From the NCBI GenBank assembly GCA_016209245.1, contig JACQWN010000315.1, forward strand, positions 1 through 18,083: a stretch of DNA of 18,083 bases. Direction: 5' to 3'. Shown piece by piece: positions 1 through 7,826 of the stretch. Every line of letters starts with the position of its first letter. The stretch's first letter is position 1. The notes beneath the pieces were generated by a model. The model was not told the origin of the DNA and did no database searches. It saw only the letters and a program-made list of their open reading frames with translations. Both the position numbers and the translations under genes were made by a program. Origin of the DNA: Bacteroidia bacterium (GTDB taxonomy: Bacteria > Bacteroidota > Bacteroidia > Bacteroidales > BM523).

Positions 1-311
1 AATTTATCATCCGTGACGTCTAATCACCGGTGATGTCAAAAAACATGGTGCAAAGGAAATATGCCGGAAAAGCCCGATTCGGTTAAAAAGTATTTACTTG
101 CGTTTGTTATTCGTTTGTAACCGGTTGTAAACGGATAATTGTTTGATACAGATGTTTTTCCCTATTGCTATAGTCCTCCGGCGATATCATTTATTATTTT
201 ATCGTTAGCAACCATGACACCCAAATACATTGTGCAATTAAAAAAAATAGTAAATTTGAAAAATTATAATTTCGTTGCTTTAAATAAGATAATATATTAA
301 TTATTAACAAA
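1..311. other. Gene-poor leader region upstream of the radical SAM gene
   Basis: No convincing gene is visible in this stretch. Frames entering from the left edge stop within a few codons. It contains a perfect 10-bp palindrome, TCACCGGTGA, at 24-33. An ATG-initiated 28-codon ORF runs from 214 to 300 and is listed separately. The last 80 bases before the gene at 312 are very AT-rich, as expected of a promoter region, but I see no perfect TAnnTTTG box; TAATTTCG near 266-273 is one mismatch away. Confidence 0.5.
214..300 (+). CDS. Possible 28-residue mini-ORF just upstream of the radical SAM gene (doubtful)
   Basis: An ATG at 214 opens 28 codons ending in TAA at 298-300, 11 bases before the radical SAM start. 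The peptide begins MTPKYIVQLKK and ends in LNKIIY. It is basic and rich in Lys, Asn, Ile and Tyr, and has no Cys. Genes for radical SAM enzymes that modify peptides often sit next to a short precursor gene, and position is the only reason to list it. In DNA this AT-rich a 28-codon ORF can easily arise by chance. I see no leader-core boundary or ribosome binding site, so the call is weak. Confidence 0.15.
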   Translation: MTPKYIVQLKKIVNLKNYNFVALNKIIY

Positions 312-2144
312 ATGAAGATAATATTAAACTATCTTCCGCCTGGCAACATTGATTATCCCTCGCCTTCACTTTCGATTCTTCAAAGTTTTTTAAATCATAA
401 TGGATTTACCACAAAGACTATATACTGGAATATTTTGATGTTTCATATTATGTCGCACTATGCAATCAACAAAGATTTAATTAGAAATCTTTTTCCATTC
501 CTGACCGTTATTGCAGAAGAATACAATGACCGGATATTAAAGAACAGATTGAGGGCTTTTCTTCAAACATTACAGCCATATTTCAAAACCAAAGATAATT
601 TTTATTGCAACTCTTTAGATGAAATACGCAACACGGTGCTTCGGATAATTAATTCTGAATTAAATAACGATAAAAATGAAGCCGGATTATATGGTATTTC
701 AGCTAAATTCTATCAATGGATTCCCGGAATAGTTCTCTCAAAAGAAATTAAAAAAAGATACCCGAACTGTAAAATCGTAATCGGTGGCTTGAGCAGCAGG
801 GATTCGGCGATTGCAATTATGAAAAAATTTCATGATTTCGATTATGCTATTTGGGGAGAAGGAGAATATCCTTTGCTTGACCTGTGCAATTATATCAAAA
901 ATAATTCTGTAAATCCCGAAGATATTTCCAGGCTTGTTTTTCGGGAAAACGGCGACATAAAAACATCAAAAAATAATAAATCGAATTATCTTGATTTTAA
1001 TAACTATATTTTCCCGGATATTGATGATTATTTCGAATGTCTTTCGGCGAATAACATTTCAAAAGAAATAGTAAAGATAATGATTAATTCGGTCAGTGGT
1101 TGTCGCTGGAACAGGTGCTCGTTCTGCAGTTATTCACAAGGTAAAGTGTTTCGTGAAAGAAATGCCGAGAATATTTTTCAGGAAATCCGATTGTGTTCGG
1201 AAAAATATGATATTAATAATTTCTATTTTTCCGACAATGATATTGTCGGGAAAGATCCCGGCAGATTCGAGAAACTGCTCGATTTGCTTATTGATTACAA
1301 AAAAAATATTAAAAGCGATTTGAGAATATATGGAGAAATGATCCCTGCTTCAAAGATAACTCTTGATATCTTTCATAAAATGGCATTAGCAGGTTTTACT
1401 GCAATATACATCGGTTATGAAGCTGTTACGGAACAACTGTTACATAAAATGAATAAATCGAATACTTTTTCCGAAAATATTTTTTTTATAAAATCAGCTT
1501 TAAAATGCAAGATTAAACCGCAGGTCAATATTATTCAGGGGATTCCGTCAGAAACAGAAGATGATATAATTGAAAGCATTAATAACCTGCATTTTTTAAG
1601 ATTCTATTTTAATGATAAGGACATTGAATTCATTCACATATATAGCCCTTTGAATTTATACAAAGGCACAAAATATTTTCTGAAAATTCCGGATGATGAA
1701 AAAGTGAGCTTCGACCAAAATTCCGTAATGGATTATATTCCACAGTCGTTCATTGAACATGAAGAACGGTTTAATTTCTTTAGCTTCAGAAGGAATATCT
1801 TAAAAAATAATAATCTATGGTCTGATTTCGAAATAATTGAAAAGTTTTACAGAAAAAACAAATTCACATATTTGCTAATAAAAAATGAGTCATCGTTTGT
1901 ATATAAGGAATTTTTTAACGATAAAGAGATAAAAAATATCGAATTTAATAATATGATATATTATGAAATTTTAGAACAAGCCGATTATCAAATTGTTTCA
2001 TTCGATAGCATGTTTCTGAAATTATATACGAAATATCCTGATTTGACCACTGACAAATTAAAAGAATACCTCGGAGAATTAAAGGATTACTATATACTTT
2101 ATTATGATGATACGTATTCAGCTATTGTATCAATAATCAATTAA
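312..2144 (+). CDS. Radical SAM protein with cobalamin-binding-like N-terminal domain
   Basis: A 610-residue protein starting at an ATG. Residues 1 to about 210 read as a B12-binding (Rossmann-like) domain: it opens with a PPGNIDYPSPSLSIL stretch and contains IVIGGLSSRDS and the segment FDYAIWGEGEYPLLDL typical of such domains. The radical SAM core follows at about 255-460. Its iron-sulfur ligands are C264, C269 and C272, spaced CX4CX2C instead of the usual CX3CX2C. Later core landmarks are NFYFSDNDIVG and IYIGYEAVTEQLLHKMNK. The last 150 residues match nothing I know. The DxHxxG motif that ligates cobalt in many B12-dependent enzymes is not seen. In known families this architecture acts in methylation, cyclisation or peptide (RiPP) maturation; the substrate here is unknown. 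The next gene starts 2 bases after the stop, so the two are probably cotranscribed. Confidence 0.85.
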   Translation: MKIILNYLPPGNIDYPSPSLSILQSFLNHNGFTTKTIYWNILMFHIMSHYAINKDLIRNLFPFLTVIAEEYNDRILKNRLRAFLQTLQPYFKTKDNFYCNSLDEIRNTVLRIINSELNNDKNEAGLYGISAKFYQWIPGIVLSKEIKKRYPNCKIVIGGLSSRDSAIAIMKKFHDFDYAIWGEGEYPLLDLCNYIKNNSVNPEDISRLVFRENGDIKTSKNNKSNYLDFNNYIFPDIDDYFECLSANNISKEIVKIMINSVSGCRWNRCSFCSYSQGKVFRERNAENIFQEIRLCSEKYDINNFYFSDNDIVGKDPGRFEKLLDLLIDYKKNIKSDLRIYGEMIPASKITLDIFHKMALAGFTAIYIGYEAVTEQLLHKMNKSNTFSENIFFIKSALKCKIKPQVNIIQGIPSETEDDIIESINNLHFLRFYFNDKDIEFIHIYSPLNLYKGTKYFLKIPDDEKVSFDQNSVMDYIPQSFIEHEERFNFFSFRRNILKNNNLWSDFEIIEKFYRKNKFTYLLIKNESSFVYKEFFNDKEIKNIEFNNMIYYEILEQADYQIVSFDSMFLKLYTKYPDLTTDKLKEYLGELKDYYILYYDDTYSAIVSIIN

Positions 2145-2146
2145 TA

Positions 2147-2533
2147 ATGCATAAAGTTATTTTCAAATTTCTTATTAAAACCTTGTTTTTATCGAGCATC
2201 TGTTTTTTTGTTGGATGGCTTGCTTTTTCAATTTTTTTAAAACAATATTCATTGGCTGTATATTCTGTTGTACTAGCTTTTTTTACTATTGTCACTTTAC
2301 TTTTTCTCTATCTGCTTGTACGGATAAGCATTCATAAACCCGTAAAATTTATAAATTATTTTATAATAATTACGACTATAAAATTGTTTATTTACATAAT
2401 TTTTATGCTCGTATATCTTTCTATTCATAAAGAAAATGCGGTTCAATTCCTGATAGTTACTTTAATATTGTACCTTATTTTCACTGTCTATGAAACTATT
2501 TCAATTTTATGGTATTATAAAAATTCTAAATAG
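2147..2533 (+). CDS. Small four-helix integral membrane protein of unknown function
   Basis: A 128-residue very hydrophobic protein whose ATG lies 2 bases after the radical SAM stop, so it is probably translated from the same transcript. Four likely membrane helices are visible at about 10-30, 37-58, 67-92 and 98-122, with short charged loops (around residues 61-66 and 94-96) and a basic C-terminus ending YYKNSK. Size and topology recall the small AtpI-like proteins that precede ATP synthase genes in Bacteroidetes, but no ATP synthase genes are present here and I see no diagnostic motif. The link to the radical SAM enzyme is positional only. It ends inside the palindrome at 2528-2555. Confidence 0.65.
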   Translation: MHKVIFKFLIKTLFLSSICFFVGWLAFSIFLKQYSLAVYSVVLAFFTIVTLLFLYLLVRISIHKPVKFINYFIIITTIKLFIYIIFMLVYLSIHKENAVQFLIVTLILYLIFTVYETISILWYYKNSK

Positions 2534-2555
2534 CTTTACGAATGTAAAGCTATTT
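2528..2555. terminator. Perfect 12-bp stem palindrome shared by two convergent genes (bidirectional terminator)
   Basis: AAATAGCTTTAC at 2528-2539 pairs perfectly with GTAAAGCTATTT at 2544-2555 around the loop GAAT. The TAG stop of the + strand membrane protein (2531-2533) and the TAG stop of the - strand transporter (2550-2552) lie at mirror positions in the two arms, and both proteins end in Ser-Lys. Read on the - strand the hairpin is followed by AGAATTTTTATAA, a reasonable U-tract. On the + strand no U-run follows the stem beyond its own TATTT. It therefore fits better as the terminator of the transporter operon and may also serve the convergent gene. Confidence 0.7.
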
Positions 2556-3848
2556 GGAAACAGCACTCCCTTTCACACGGAACAACAGCAGAAAACCAGC
2601 AATAAAGAATGCTATTACTATCAGGGTAGGTTGTCGCATATCGGGGCTTAGCTGATTAAATATGCCAAAAGAAAGCATACCCATAACAATGCTCATTTTT
2701 TCGGTAACATCGTAAAAGCTGAAATATGATGAATGCTCTTGTGCTTGGGGTAACATTTTTGAATATGTAGAGCGCGACAGGGCTTGTGTTCCGCCCATGA
2801 CCAAGCCGACACATGCGGCTACAACATAAAAATGTTCAGGGGTATATACAAATAAATAAGTGCCGATACAGATCGCCGCCCAAAATAAAGTTGCAATTTT
2901 TAATGTGAAAACATTTCCCTGCTTTTTCGAAAGATATGAAAATATATATGCCCCTGCCACTGCCAGAAACTGAATTATTAATATAGTTATTATGAGCTGT
3001 CCGGCTTCCATTTTTATTTCAGTAGCGCCAAAATGGGTAGCAACCAGTACTACAGTTTGCAATCCCATTGAATATGCAAAAAAAGCCATTAAAAAACGGG
3101 TTAATCGCGGCTGATGCCTCAGCTCGCGGAATACCTTTAATAATTCCTGGTATCCTTTAAAAAGATATCGTTTATCGAATTTCCGCCTGACTGAACTTGC
3201 CGGCAGATAATAAAAAGGAATCTGCGCAAAACCAATCCACCATATTCCAACTGTTAAAAATGAGATGCGTGTCGCTAATCCCCTGTCATGAATACCAAAC
3301 CATTCATGATACTGAATAAGTAATAAATTTAAAATAAGCAAAATTGAGCTGCCGATATAGCCCATGGCAAAACCCTTGGCACTGACACGGTCCTGCTTTT
3401 CAGGAGATGAAATAACGGGAAGATAAGCATTATAAAATACAAGACTCCCGGAATAGCCCATACAAGCCGTGATTGCAAACAGTATTCCAAGTCCGAGAGT
3501 ATCTTTTGTAAAAAAAAACATTAATAAGCACGACAATGAGCCCAAATATGCAAAAAACTTCATAAAACGCTTTTTGTGGCCGCCAAAATCAGCAATACCC
3601 GATAGTACGGGAACTATAATAGCCACTAATAAAAACGCTGATGCCAGCGCATAATCATACAAAGCGGTGTTTTTAAGCTCTATGCCAAGAAAATTCAAAA
3701 CATTGGAAACTTCCCTGCCATGTTCGTCTTTTATTATAGTTACAGCATTATAGTAAATAGGGAAAATAGTGGCGGTAATGACCAGATTATAAACTGAATT
3801 TGCCCAATCGTAAAACGACCATGCGGTAATTAGTTTTTTATTATTCAT
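2550..3848 (-). CDS. MFS transporter of the UMF1 / Atg22-like family
   Basis: A 432-residue multispanning membrane protein, counted from the ATG at 3848. A TTG 9 bases further upstream is in frame but less likely. The N-terminus carries SFYDWANSVYNLVITATIFP, the hallmark opening of UMF1-type major facilitator proteins. About 12 hydrophobic helices follow. The loop at about 90-95 has the basic DFGGHKKRFMKF signature of an MFS motif A region, and the second half contains MGGTQALSRSTYSKMLP, also typical of the family. Bacterial UMF1 members are inner-membrane transporters of mostly unknown substrate; the name comes from yeast Atg22, a vacuolar amino-acid effluxer. The start overlaps the end of the MORN protein by 8 bases, suggesting translational coupling. 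The stop lies in the palindrome at 2528-2555. Confidence 0.9.
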   Translation of the reverse strand: MNNKKLITAWSFYDWANSVYNLVITATIFPIYYNAVTIIKDEHGREVSNVLNFLGIELKNTALYDYALASAFLLVAIIVPVLSGIADFGGHKKRFMKFFAYLGSLSCLLMFFFTKDTLGLGILFAITACMGYSGSLVFYNAYLPVISSPEKQDRVSAKGFAMGYIGSSILLILNLLLIQYHEWFGIHDRGLATRISFLTVGIWWIGFAQIPFYYLPASSVRRKFDKRYLFKGYQELLKVFRELRHQPRLTRFLMAFFAYSMGLQTVVLVATHFGATEIKMEAGQLIITILIIQFLAVAGAYIFSYLSKKQGNVFTLKIATLFWAAICIGTYLFVYTPEHFYVVAACVGLVMGGTQALSRSTYSKMLPQAQEHSSYFSFYDVTEKMSIVMGMLSFGIFNQLSPDMRQPTLIVIAFFIAGFLLLFRVKGSAVSK

Positions 3849-4665
3849 TCTGTTCAATAATTATGACATCGCCTCCCTGTTGCTCGTAAATCTGTTGAAG
3901 ATCCGGTTGGCCGGATGTTACAGGGACTTTTGCAATGATTTTGCCTTTTTCATCCCAATATTTGAAATCAGCGCTTTCAGTTCCTTTATTATATGTTCCT
4001 TCGCAATATTTCTGCCCGTTTTCAAAATATTCAACCCATTTTCCATCTTTCACCCCTTTTAAATAATTTCCTTTTGAACAAATTTCCCCATCTTCATACC
4101 ATTCTGTCCACTCCCCGTCTTTCTCATCGGCAATATACCGACCTGAACTTACTTTTTGTGAATTTTCATAATAAGTATCAAATAAACCTTCTTTCAGATT
4201 ATTTTTAAATTCACCTATTCGATCCGGTTTCCCGTTTTTGAAATAAACCGCAAACTTTCCCTGAAGTTTATTTTGCTTATATTGTGTAAAATATTTCGGC
4301 GTTCCGTTTTTATACCATTCTTTATAGTCGCCGTCGAGCATTCCATTTACATAATTGACTTCTTTTTCCGTTTTGCCGTTTTTATGATAAGCTACGGCTT
4401 TGCCGGTATATGGTTTGGATTCATTGGGGGCATAAACAAGAAAATTTATCCTGACAAGCTCTTCATATTTAATTTCCTGGCTTTGTGCAGTATGACAAAA
4501 AATAAATAATATGATATATAAAATGGGATAAAATTGAACATTTATTATGCGAAAAAAATGAATAATATAAAATAAAAAACAAAAACCTTGTCGTAAGCAA
4601 ACCTGTGGTAAGTGAAACCGAACCAGTCGAACTATGTTTAAGTATTCCACAATGACAAGTATCAC
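3841..4665 (-). CDS. MORN-variant repeat protein (YwqK-like), exported; start uncertain
   Basis: The open frame gives 274 residues from a GTG at 4665. From about residue 85 to 235 it is a series of roughly 23-residue repeats, each with a core like NGKxxxxxxYxNGxxxGxxxxWYxNG: KNGKTEKEVNYVNGMLDGDY, KNGTPKYF, KNGKPDRIGEF, YEDGEICSKGNY and FENGQKYCEGTY. These are MORN-like repeats as in YwqK-type proteins, which form extended beta sheets. Just before them, FYPILYIILFIFCHTAQSQE reads as a signal peptide. The first 40 or so residues upstream of it look non-coding, so the true start may be a non-ATG codon (ATT or ATA) around 4548-4565; no in-frame ATG exists. The transporter gene overlaps its 3' end by 8 bases. 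The role is unknown, possibly an envelope partner of the transporter. Confidence 0.75.
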   Translation of the reverse strand: MILVIVEYLNIVRLVRFHLPQVCLRQGFCFLFYIIHFFRIINVQFYPILYIILFIFCHTAQSQEIKYEELVRINFLVYAPNESKPYTGKAVAYHKNGKTEKEVNYVNGMLDGDYKEWYKNGTPKYFTQYKQNKLQGKFAVYFKNGKPDRIGEFKNNLKEGLFDTYYENSQKVSSGRYIADEKDGEWTEWYEDGEICSKGNYLKGVKDGKWVEYFENGQKYCEGTYNKGTESADFKYWDEKGKIIAKVPVTSGQPDLQQIYEQQGGDVIIIEQNE

Positions 4666-4741
4666 TTAATTATTATTCATTTTTTTACAAATACTGTTTT
4701 CGGGTCTTTTTTAAATCACAAAAACAGGTCTTTTCAACCAA

Positions 4742-4749
4742 CAAAGATA
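4742..4749 (-). promoter_or_regulatory. Candidate -7 box TATCTTTG for the MORN-transporter operon
   Basis: The reverse strand reads TATCTTTG, an exact match to the Bacteroidetes -7 consensus TAnnTTTG, about 77 bases upstream of the earliest possible start of the MORN gene. I see no clear -33 TTG at the usual spacing. The same box sits immediately downstream of the toxin gene's stop at 4763, which fits a new transcription unit starting there. Confidence 0.5.
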
Positions 4750-4762
4750 GAATTCCCTAAAG

Positions 4763-5368
4763 TCAAGCAAAATTAACTATATCAAAAATACTTTTAGCCC
4801 AGGTGTTAATTTCACAATATTTTTTTTCTAGTTTTCCATCTACGGCCCTAAATAAAAGTAAAGGTTCGGTAAATTCTACCGAGTTATCATAAACATAAAG
4901 CCTATCAATAATACCTGCTACAATACAGCAGTTTGAGATTGATTTAGAAAACCGGCTAACAATTTTGGTTATCGGTACATCATGTCCGCCTTCCATTACG
5001 CGTCGTGCAATTCGTGCGGCATTGATTGCAGGGTTGTTGGTTCCCACAAAAAAGAGTCTGATAAAATACCCGGCATCTTTTGCTCTTTTGATAAAATCAA
5101 TTTTATCGGGCACAGATAAAACTGTTTCAAAGAGAATACCCATTTTTTGCCTGAGGCACTGTTCCCTGAGTTTGGCAGCATGGTTTACAGCTTTTAAAAC
5201 TGATTCAGGCGAATTCCAGTCACCATACACATCTCGGGCTATCAAATCAGGATTAATATATTCGCAACCTTCAATCCATTGATGTTCCAAAATTTTACCG
5301 GTAACAGATGTTTTACCGGCTCCATTGGGACCAGCTATAATTATTAATTTGGACTTTTCCTGCTTCAT
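4763..5368 (-). CDS. Zeta-toxin-family P-loop kinase (toxin of a toxin-antitoxin pair)
   Basis: A 201-residue cytoplasmic protein with the Walker A loop GPNGAGKT at residues 13-20. Other family features are INPDLIA (38-44), FETVLS (80-85), the arginine-rich stretch NAARIARRVMEGGHDVP (116-132) and SRF (138-140). This matches zeta toxin / UNG-type kinases, which in characterised cases phosphorylate UDP-N-acetylglucosamine or related sugars and so block cell-wall synthesis. The length is typical of short chromosomal members. Its ATG overlaps the stop of the upstream 62-residue gene (ATGA at 5365-5368), the usual antitoxin-toxin order. Toxicity is inferred; some relatives are ordinary metabolite kinases. 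Confidence 0.85.
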   Translation of the reverse strand: MKQEKSKLIIIAGPNGAGKTSVTGKILEHQWIEGCEYINPDLIARDVYGDWNSPESVLKAVNHAAKLREQCLRQKMGILFETVLSVPDKIDFIKRAKDAGYFIRLFFVGTNNPAINAARIARRVMEGGHDVPITKIVSRFSKSISNCCIVAGIIDRLYVYDNSVEFTEPLLLFRAVDGKLEKKYCEINTWAKSIFDIVNFA

Positions 5369-5553
5369 TTTCCTTTATCATATATTTTATACTGAATAAG
5401 AGCTCTTTGCACTGTTTCCTCCAATTGCTTGAAAAATTTCTCTTCAGCTTTTCTGGCTCTTTCCTTTACATCTGAAGCTACATCTAACATTAACAAATGC
5501 AATTGCTCATCTGTCGGTTCTGTATTTTCGGAAAAATTATAAATAATTTGCAT
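5365..5553 (-). CDS. Small protein preceding the zeta toxin, likely antitoxin
   Basis: A 62-residue acidic, mostly helical protein beginning MQIIYNFSENTEPTDEQL. A strongly helical middle section (LHLLMLDVASDVKERARKAE) follows, and the end is basic. I recognise no named family, but a short helical protein encoded directly before a zeta-type kinase and overlapping it by ATGA is the expected antitoxin position. Known epsilon antitoxins are about 90 residues and also helical, so this one is short. A TATCTTTG box lies 18 bases upstream. Confidence 0.65.
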   Translation of the reverse strand: MQIIYNFSENTEPTDEQLHLLMLDVASDVKERARKAEEKFFKQLEETVQRALIQYKIYDKGK

Positions 5554-5570
5554 AATAATATTATTTTTTA

Positions 5571-5578
5571 CAAAGATA
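5571..5578 (-). promoter_or_regulatory. Candidate -7 box TATCTTTG for the toxin-antitoxin operon
   Basis: The reverse strand carries TATCTTTG, an exact TAnnTTTG match, ending 17 bases upstream of the antitoxin ATG at 5553. Transcription would begin about 10-13 bases before the start codon. No convincing -33 element is visible, though the upstream DNA is A/T-rich. Confidence 0.55.
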
Positions 5579-5599
5579 CAAATTTTTTATTAAAATGTC

Positions 5600-5632
5600 G
5601 GGGTGACTTCGACGATAGTTTTAAGTCACCCC
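5600..5632 (-). terminator. 10-bp inverted repeat downstream of RNase R
   Basis: GGGGTGACTT (5600-5609) and AAGTCACCCC (5623-5632) form a perfect 10-bp stem around a 13-base loop. The hairpin lies 42 bases past the RNase R stop and just upstream of the toxin-antitoxin promoter. On the - strand it is followed by CGACATTTTAAT, so the U-tract is weak. It may terminate RNase R transcription or be a small palindromic repeat. Confidence 0.45.
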
Positions 5633-5674
5633 CTATGATAAAAAATGTAAAACATTAATAATAACTTGCGGAAT

Positions 5675-7615
5675 TTAGATAAATCTGAAATCAAGCTGCC
5701 GTTTTTTAAGATTCGCATTGACAATTTCGACCCTTACCGCTTCGCCGGACTGATACCGCTTTCCTTTATATTTACCTTTTATCAGATAATTATTTTCATC
5801 AAAAACATAATAATCATCCTTAAGCGACCTGAACGGGACCATGCCATCGCATAAAAATTCCGTTAATTGTACATAAATGCCATTCTTTGATAAGCCAGAG
5901 ATCACTCCATCGAAAACCTGTCCTATTTTATTGCGCATGAATTCTACCTGTTTGTATTTAATAGCCGCCCATTCGGCATTTACCGATTTTTGTTCCATAT
6001 CGGAGCTATGCTTGCATTTCTTTTCAAAAACTTTACTATTAACGGAATTGCCATTATGTAAATAATAATCAAGTAAACGATGTACCATAATGTCGGGATA
6101 CCTGCGTATCGGCGATGTGAAATGAGTGTAGTAATCAAAAGCGAGGCCATAATGACCGATATTATGAGTGGAGTAAACGGCTTTAGCCATTGAGCGAATT
6201 GCCAGATTTTCGATCATATCCTGCTCGGGCTTTCCTTTTACATCGTTCAACAATCTGTTCATTGAATCGGCGATAGATTTTCCCGAATTAACATTAATTT
6301 TTTTGTAGCCAAGGCGTGTTAAATAATTAGAGAATGAATTTATTTTTTCAACATCGGGATAATCGTGAATTCTGTAAACAAATGTTTTGGGCTTTGTTCT
6401 GCCCTGCTGCTTGCCGATAAGTTCTGCAACCCTGCGGTTTGCCAGCAACATAAATTCTTCTATTAAATTATTGGAATCGCTTGGTATTTTGTTAAATATG
6501 TCCAATGCTCTTCCATTCTCATCGAGGCGAAATCTGACCTCGCTCCTCTCAAAGGCGATAGCTCCATTTTTTATTCTGTTCTCGCGAAGCTTTTTTGCCA
6601 GCCGGTTAAAGAGCTGAAGCTCTTGGACATAATCGCCATTGCCGGTTTTAAGTATTTCCTGAGCCTCTTCATAATTAAACCGCCGCTGCGACCTGATAAT
6701 AGTCCGTCCAAACCATTGGTTAAGCACTTTTGCATCTTCATTGAGTTCAAATACTGCGGAAAAGCATAGCTTATCGCTGTTTGGAATTAAAGAACAAATA
6801 TTATTCGATAGCCGTTCCGGCAGCATCGGTATGACCTTGTTGACAAGATAAACTGATGTAGCGCGTAAAAATGCTTCATTATCGAGCACATTGCCTTCCT
6901 TTACATAATGAGTTACGTCGGCGATATGTACTCCAGCTTCGTAATTGCCGTTTTCAAGAATACGAAGCGAAAGAGCATCGTCAAAATCTTTAGCGTCGGC
7001 AGGGTCTATTGTAAATGTGGGTATTCTTCTGAAATCGCGACGGGTGGCAATTTCTGCTTCTGAAATTTGAGCATCAATAAATTCTGATGCTTTGTTGACC
7101 TCATTCGGAAAATATAGAGGCAAGTCAAATTCTGTAACAATAGTACTAAATCCTGTATCCTGGTCAACAGAATCATCTGCGTGTTCAAGAATTTTGACAA
7201 CTTCACCTTGGGTATGCGATTTCCTGTGCTTTGCATATAAATAAATGCTCACCTTATCGCCGTTAAGCGCATTATTCAAATTTTCAGATGAAATAAACAC
7301 TGCATCGGTCAATTCTTCCGAATGTACATAAGCAGTTCCTTGTGCATTCATTTCAATAATACCGGTTATATGCCCATGTTTTGATTTCAACCTGAACCGG
7401 CCGAGCGATATTTCTTCTAATGCGCCTATTGCTTTCAGTTCATATAGAATTGTTGTTATAAGCCGCTTTGTCGAAATATCCCTGATATTTAATAATTTAG
7501 ACAGTTGTTTACAATTATACTTCTTTTGAGGGCTATTTGAAAAAATTCCAAATATTTTGTTTGTCAGGGTTTTCTTTTTAAAACCGGCTTCTTTATTTCT
7601 CTTTTTCTTCGACAT
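5675..7615 (-). CDS. rnr: Ribonuclease R (RNB-family 3'-5' exoribonuclease)
   Basis: A 646-residue protein starting at an ATG. Residues 14-75 look like the winged-helix N-terminal domain and about 80-165 like a cold-shock RNA-binding domain. The RNB catalytic domain spans about 195-515. Its active-site acidic cluster is TIDPADAKDFDDALS, with D204, D210, D212 and D213 corresponding to the four metal-binding aspartates of RNase II/R. The late RNB motif HYGLAFDYYTHFTSPIRRYP lies at 488-507. An S1 domain follows at about 564-645 (GQVFDGVISGLSKNGIYVQL). The enzyme degrades structured RNA, including rRNA and mRNA decay intermediates. It is shorter than the E. coli enzyme (813 residues), mainly because the lysine-rich C-terminal tail is missing. 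The N-terminus is Lys-rich instead. Confidence 0.95.
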   Translation of the reverse strand: MSKKKRNKEAGFKKKTLTNKIFGIFSNSPQKKYNCKQLSKLLNIRDISTKRLITTILYELKAIGALEEISLGRFRLKSKHGHITGIIEMNAQGTAYVHSEELTDAVFISSENLNNALNGDKVSIYLYAKHRKSHTQGEVVKILEHADDSVDQDTGFSTIVTEFDLPLYFPNEVNKASEFIDAQISEAEIATRRDFRRIPTFTIDPADAKDFDDALSLRILENGNYEAGVHIADVTHYVKEGNVLDNEAFLRATSVYLVNKVIPMLPERLSNNICSLIPNSDKLCFSAVFELNEDAKVLNQWFGRTIIRSQRRFNYEEAQEILKTGNGDYVQELQLFNRLAKKLRENRIKNGAIAFERSEVRFRLDENGRALDIFNKIPSDSNNLIEEFMLLANRRVAELIGKQQGRTKPKTFVYRIHDYPDVEKINSFSNYLTRLGYKKINVNSGKSIADSMNRLLNDVKGKPEQDMIENLAIRSMAKAVYSTHNIGHYGLAFDYYTHFTSPIRRYPDIMVHRLLDYYLHNGNSVNSKVFEKKCKHSSDMEQKSVNAEWAAIKYKQVEFMRNKIGQVFDGVISGLSKNGIYVQLTEFLCDGMVPFRSLKDDYYVFDENNYLIKGKYKGKRYQSGEAVRVEIVNANLKKRQLDFRFI

Positions 7616-7826
7616 TTTTTAAAATTATTTGGGTCGCAAGATACAATTTATTTTTTATACTAAATTATCATGAATTCCGCTTTGGCGGAATACGCAAAGA
7701 AGAATAAAAAGATGTGCTACCTTTGCATTTAATTAACGCGTTGATGACACATTAGTGCCAACACGCAAAGTTACAAATTTAATTTTAATTTCGCGTCTCA
7801 GTTTCATACCAAACTTAGGGTTTAGT
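7616..7826. other. Intergenic stretch with a small hairpin and a + strand promoter box
   Basis: No intact gene is seen. ATTCCGC (7674-7680) and GCGGAAT (7685-7691) form a 7-bp stem around TTTG, a small REP-like hairpin similar in sequence to the GCGGAAT-containing repeats near 9780. On the - strand, TATCTTGC at 7636-7643 is a degenerate -7 box that could serve RNase R. The + strand box at 7718-7725 is listed separately. Confidence 0.45.
7718..7725 (+). promoter_or_regulatory. Candidate -7 box TACCTTTG
   Basis: TACCTTTG is an exact TAnnTTTG match followed by CATTT, a very common context at Bacteroidetes transcription starts. It points towards the transposase remnant and no intact gene lies downstream on this strand, so it is either a relic promoter or a chance match. 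Confidence 0.4.

Noticed and set aside
61..120. 19-codon ORF in the leader region
   Set aside because: It is too short, lies 190 bases from the nearest gene and has no supporting feature.
2147..2533. Assignment of the membrane protein as AtpI of an ATP synthase operon
   Set aside because: Topology is similar, but no ATP synthase genes follow and no diagnostic residues were seen.
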